Source of the DNA: DATKSS01 sp049582065
GTDB taxonomy: Bacteria > Chloroflexota > Dormibacteria > Dormibacterales > Dormibacteraceae
Direction: 5' to 3'
DNA: 21,266 bases
NCBI GenBank assembly: GCA_049582065.1
Contig: JBAUTF010000036.1
Location: 1-21,266, forward strand
Of the stretch, positions 19,859-21,266 are shown in pieces. The position numbers and the translations under genes were made by a program. Under the pieces are notes generated by a model. That model was not told the origin of the DNA. It did no database searches and saw only the letters and a program-made list of their open reading frames with translations. Within the stretch, counting starts at the first letter, position 1. Every line of letters begins with the position of its first letter.

Positions 19859-20737
19859 TTGGCGCTTGTCGTGACCTGCTGCCTCGCCGTGATCGGCGTC
19901 ATGGCGCTGATGCGACCGTCGGGTGCGACAGCAGGCGTCCTCAGCTTGCCGCCCACGCCCAAGGCGGCCGCCTCGATCCAGCTGCCGGTCGCGGGCATCG
20001 ACACCGGAGCTTGCATCAGCTACTCGGCGGCAGGCACGCAGCCTGGCAAGACGGTCTTCATCGATGCGGGTCATGGCGGTCTCGACCCGGGCGTGGTGGG
20101 TTCGGCCGGCGGCAAGCAGGTCCTCGAGAAGGACGCCACCCTGGCCGTGGCGACCCGCCTCAGCGCCCTGCTTCGCGCGGACGGCTACGGCGTCGTGATG
20201 GCGCGGACGCAGGATTCGTCGGTCACCAAGCTGGCCGCGTCCGATTCCATCACCGGCGCTCTCACCAATTCGGCGGAGCACCGAGACCTCGTGACCCGTG
20301 TCGCGTGCGCGAACGCCTCCAACGCGTCGGTGCTCGTGTCGATCCATTTCGACGGGTTCAGCGATCCGAGCGTCGGCGGGACCGAGACCTTCTACGACTC
20401 AGTGCGGCCGTTCGCGGCGTCCAGCAAGCGGCTCGCGGCCGACCTGCAGGCGGGCCTCGTCGCGGGGCTTGGAACCTCAGACCGAGGCGTCTGGACGGAC
20501 GACCAGCTCGCCGCCCCGGCGCTGACTTCTTCTGGCGACTCGTACGGCCACCTCATAGTGCTCGGCCCGGCGTCGGCCGGATGGGTGGACGCCCCGAGCC
20601 AGATGCCGGGAGCGCTGGTCGAGCCGCTCTTCATGACCAACCCGACCGAAGCGCAGATCGCGAGCGACCCGGGCGGCCAGCAGCGCATCGCCCAGGCGAT
20701 GGAAGCGGGCCTGGTCAAGTTCTTCAGCGGCGCGTAG
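19859..20737 (+). CDS. N-acetylmuramoyl-L-alanine amidase (Amidase_3), anchored or secreted
   Basis: A zinc amidase that cuts the stem peptide from peptidoglycan, in wall turnover or daughter-cell separation. Counting from TTG 19859 (292 residues), the zinc ligands are His72 (FIDAGHGGLDPG), Glu90 (VLEKDA) and His163 (SIHFDG), with catalytic Glu255 (GALVEPLF). TTG 19859 is the first canonical start, but it would give a signal segment without basic residues. The same frame is open upstream and encodes an Arg-rich stretch (RTRRRRG, then SPLLRTALALAL) that makes a perfect n-region or membrane anchor. The true start is therefore probably near 19781-19805 at a non-canonical codon, or an error hides it. 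No SPOR or LysM domain is present. Confidence 0.9.
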   Translation: MALVVTCCLAVIGVMALMRPSGATAGVLSLPPTPKAAASIQLPVAGIDTGACISYSAAGTQPGKTVFIDAGHGGLDPGVVGSAGGKQVLEKDATLAVATRLSALLRADGYGVVMARTQDSSVTKLAASDSITGALTNSAEHRDLVTRVACANASNASVLVSIHFDGFSDPSVGGTETFYDSVRPFAASSKRLAADLQAGLVAGLGTSDRGVWTDDQLAAPALTSSGDSYGHLIVLGPASAGWVDAPSQMPGALVEPLFMTNPTEAQIASDPGGQQRIAQAMEAGLVKFFSGA

Positions 20738-20747
20738 CAAGGCGCGA

Positions 20748-20823
20748 TGGTGCGCCTGGCAAGAATCGAACTTGCTGCCTCTTGCTCCGCAGGCAAGCGC
20801 TCTATCCGGTGAGCTACAGGCGC
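20748..20823 (-). tRNA. tRNA-Arg, anticodon GCG
   Basis: A complete cloverleaf including encoded CCA. The acceptor stem is seven perfect pairs (20823-20817 with 20758-20752), and the discriminator is A. The D stem GCTC/GAGC encloses loop ACCGGATA. The anticodon stem CTTGC/GCAAG has loop CTGCGGA, giving anticodon GCG (20790-20788), which reads CGC and CGU. The T arm is GCAAG-TTCGATT-CTTGC. A20, an arginine identity element, is present. Positions 15 and 48 appear to be C and A rather than the usual purine-pyrimidine Levitt pair. It lies 9 bases downstream of the truncated gene on the same strand and converges on the amidase. No intron is present. Confidence 0.93.
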
Positions 20824-20832
20824 GCGAACCGT

Positions 20833-21266
20833 TCAGTTTAGGCGAGCGTCGACGGCCGCCGTCGCGGACTTGAAGGTCGCCGCATCGAGATTGCTGACCA
20901 CGACGAGCGCCACGAAGACCGACCGGTGCCAGCACGCCAGTTGCACAGGCGACCGGTCGTACGTGAACGAGCTGAGACCAAGGCCCGTGGCCGTGCCTCG
21001 CGTGACGCCGGGGACGACCTCGGCGACGGGCGGCGGGATGAAGCCGAAAACCCCGGATTGCCAGGCCCGGTCCGCCTGTCCTGGGTCCGCGAAGACAGCA
21101 ACCATGCTGGTCATGGCCTTCACGCTGCCGGTCGCACCCAGCTCTGCCTTGCACGCTGCTGGATCGGCCGCGAACACCGATATGGCGCCGGCCTCCGCGC
21201 CTTCGGCACGGAGCTCCTGCCATTGGGTCGAGGCGCGCGCCGCGACGCTGGCATCAGCGCTGGCCA
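20833..21266 (-). CDS. Partial exported-type protein, paralogue of the lipoprotein-like protein at 19082-19729
   Basis: The C-terminal 143 residues of a gene whose start lies beyond the right edge; the frame is open to the last complete codon. It aligns without gaps to the 19082-19729 protein over STQWQELRAEGA (there STDWTALKSGGA) up to a shared cysteine (ADPAAC and ADNAAHC). The two share GTATGL, and SNLDAAT corresponds to LNVDATA. The N-terminal signal and lipobox cannot be checked. Internal GTG 21177 could be mistaken for the start, but homology continues upstream of it. The tRNA-Arg gene follows 9 bases after the stop on the same strand. The function is unknown. Confidence 0.75.
   Translation of the reverse strand, partial: ASADASVAARASTQWQELRAEGAEAGAISVFAADPAACKAELGATGSVKAMTSMVAVFADPGQADRAWQSGVFGFIPPPVAEVVPGVTRGTATGLGLSSFTYDRSPVQLACWHRSVFVALVVVSNLDAATFKSATAAVDARLN

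Noticed and set aside
19132..20841. 569-codon plus-strand open frame spanning the lipoprotein, amidase and tRNA
   Set aside because: It is out of frame with two well-supported genes, runs across the tRNA gene and encodes Arg-rich low-complexity sequence.

Overview
The window is 21.3 kb of dense, high-G+C bacterial chromosome (about two-thirds G+C by eye). It holds 28 protein genes and one tRNA gene, with no rRNA, CRISPR array, insertion sequence or clear prophage. No gene-free stretch exceeds 300 bases; the longest gaps, about 110-150 bases, carry promoters, operators, terminators or a palindromic repeat. Several genes have a TANNNT -10 box only 6-10 bases before the start codon and no Shine-Dalgarno, which points to leaderless mRNAs. 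That pattern, the MoaD-MoaE fusion, ATP-type PEP carboxykinase, an archaeal/actinobacterial-type ATP-dependent DNA ligase and CGC/CTC-rich codon use suggest a soil-type high-G+C lineage such as Actinomycetota or Chloroflexota/Dormibacterota. The lineage is inference; no marker gene fixes it.

Layout. 1-3.2 kb (+): pckA, a SLOG/DUF2493 protein, a fused molybdopterin synthase and a small exported protein. 3.2-5.4 kb (-): a three-gene operon of unknown protein, class V aminotransferase-fold enzyme and O-methyltransferase, divergent from clpP. 6.0-9.9 kb (-): ATP-dependent DNA ligase, a palindromic repeat, an MBL hydrolase, a tiny membrane protein that looks like an internally deleted Na+/H+ antiporter, and a GT87-like membrane glycosyltransferase. 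9.97-10.5 kb (+): two tiny Cys-rich proteins. 10.5-12.8 kb (-): a SufR-like regulator, NAD(P)HX epimerase and a ligase-associated-type MBL exonuclease. 12.9-14.2 kb (+): an orphan 104-aa protein with a strong sigma70 promoter and its own terminator, then an ArsR/SRPBCC pair with a palindromic operator. 14.3-17.2 kb: a cyclic-nucleotide-binding-domain protein (-), then alpha/beta hydrolase, universal stress protein and zinc alcohol dehydrogenase (+). 17.2-19.0 kb: XerC/D-type recombinase (-) divergent from an acyltransferase (+). 19.1-21.3 kb: a lipoprotein-like protein, a cell-wall amidase with a puzzling start, tRNA-Arg with anticodon GCG (-), and a 5'-truncated paralogue of the lipoprotein-like protein (-).

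Functional links. Most genes are housekeeping: gluconeogenesis, Moco synthesis, proteolysis, metabolite repair and wall turnover. The least ordinary parts are the repair-like neighbourhood, where an ATP-dependent ligase and an MBL exonuclease flank two tiny metal-binding-type proteins, and the SufR-like regulator that heads the nnrE-exonuclease operon with a palindrome over its own promoter. Also unusual are the strongly promoted orphan protein, the tRNA-Arg(GCG), and the paralogous exported proteins flanking the amidase.
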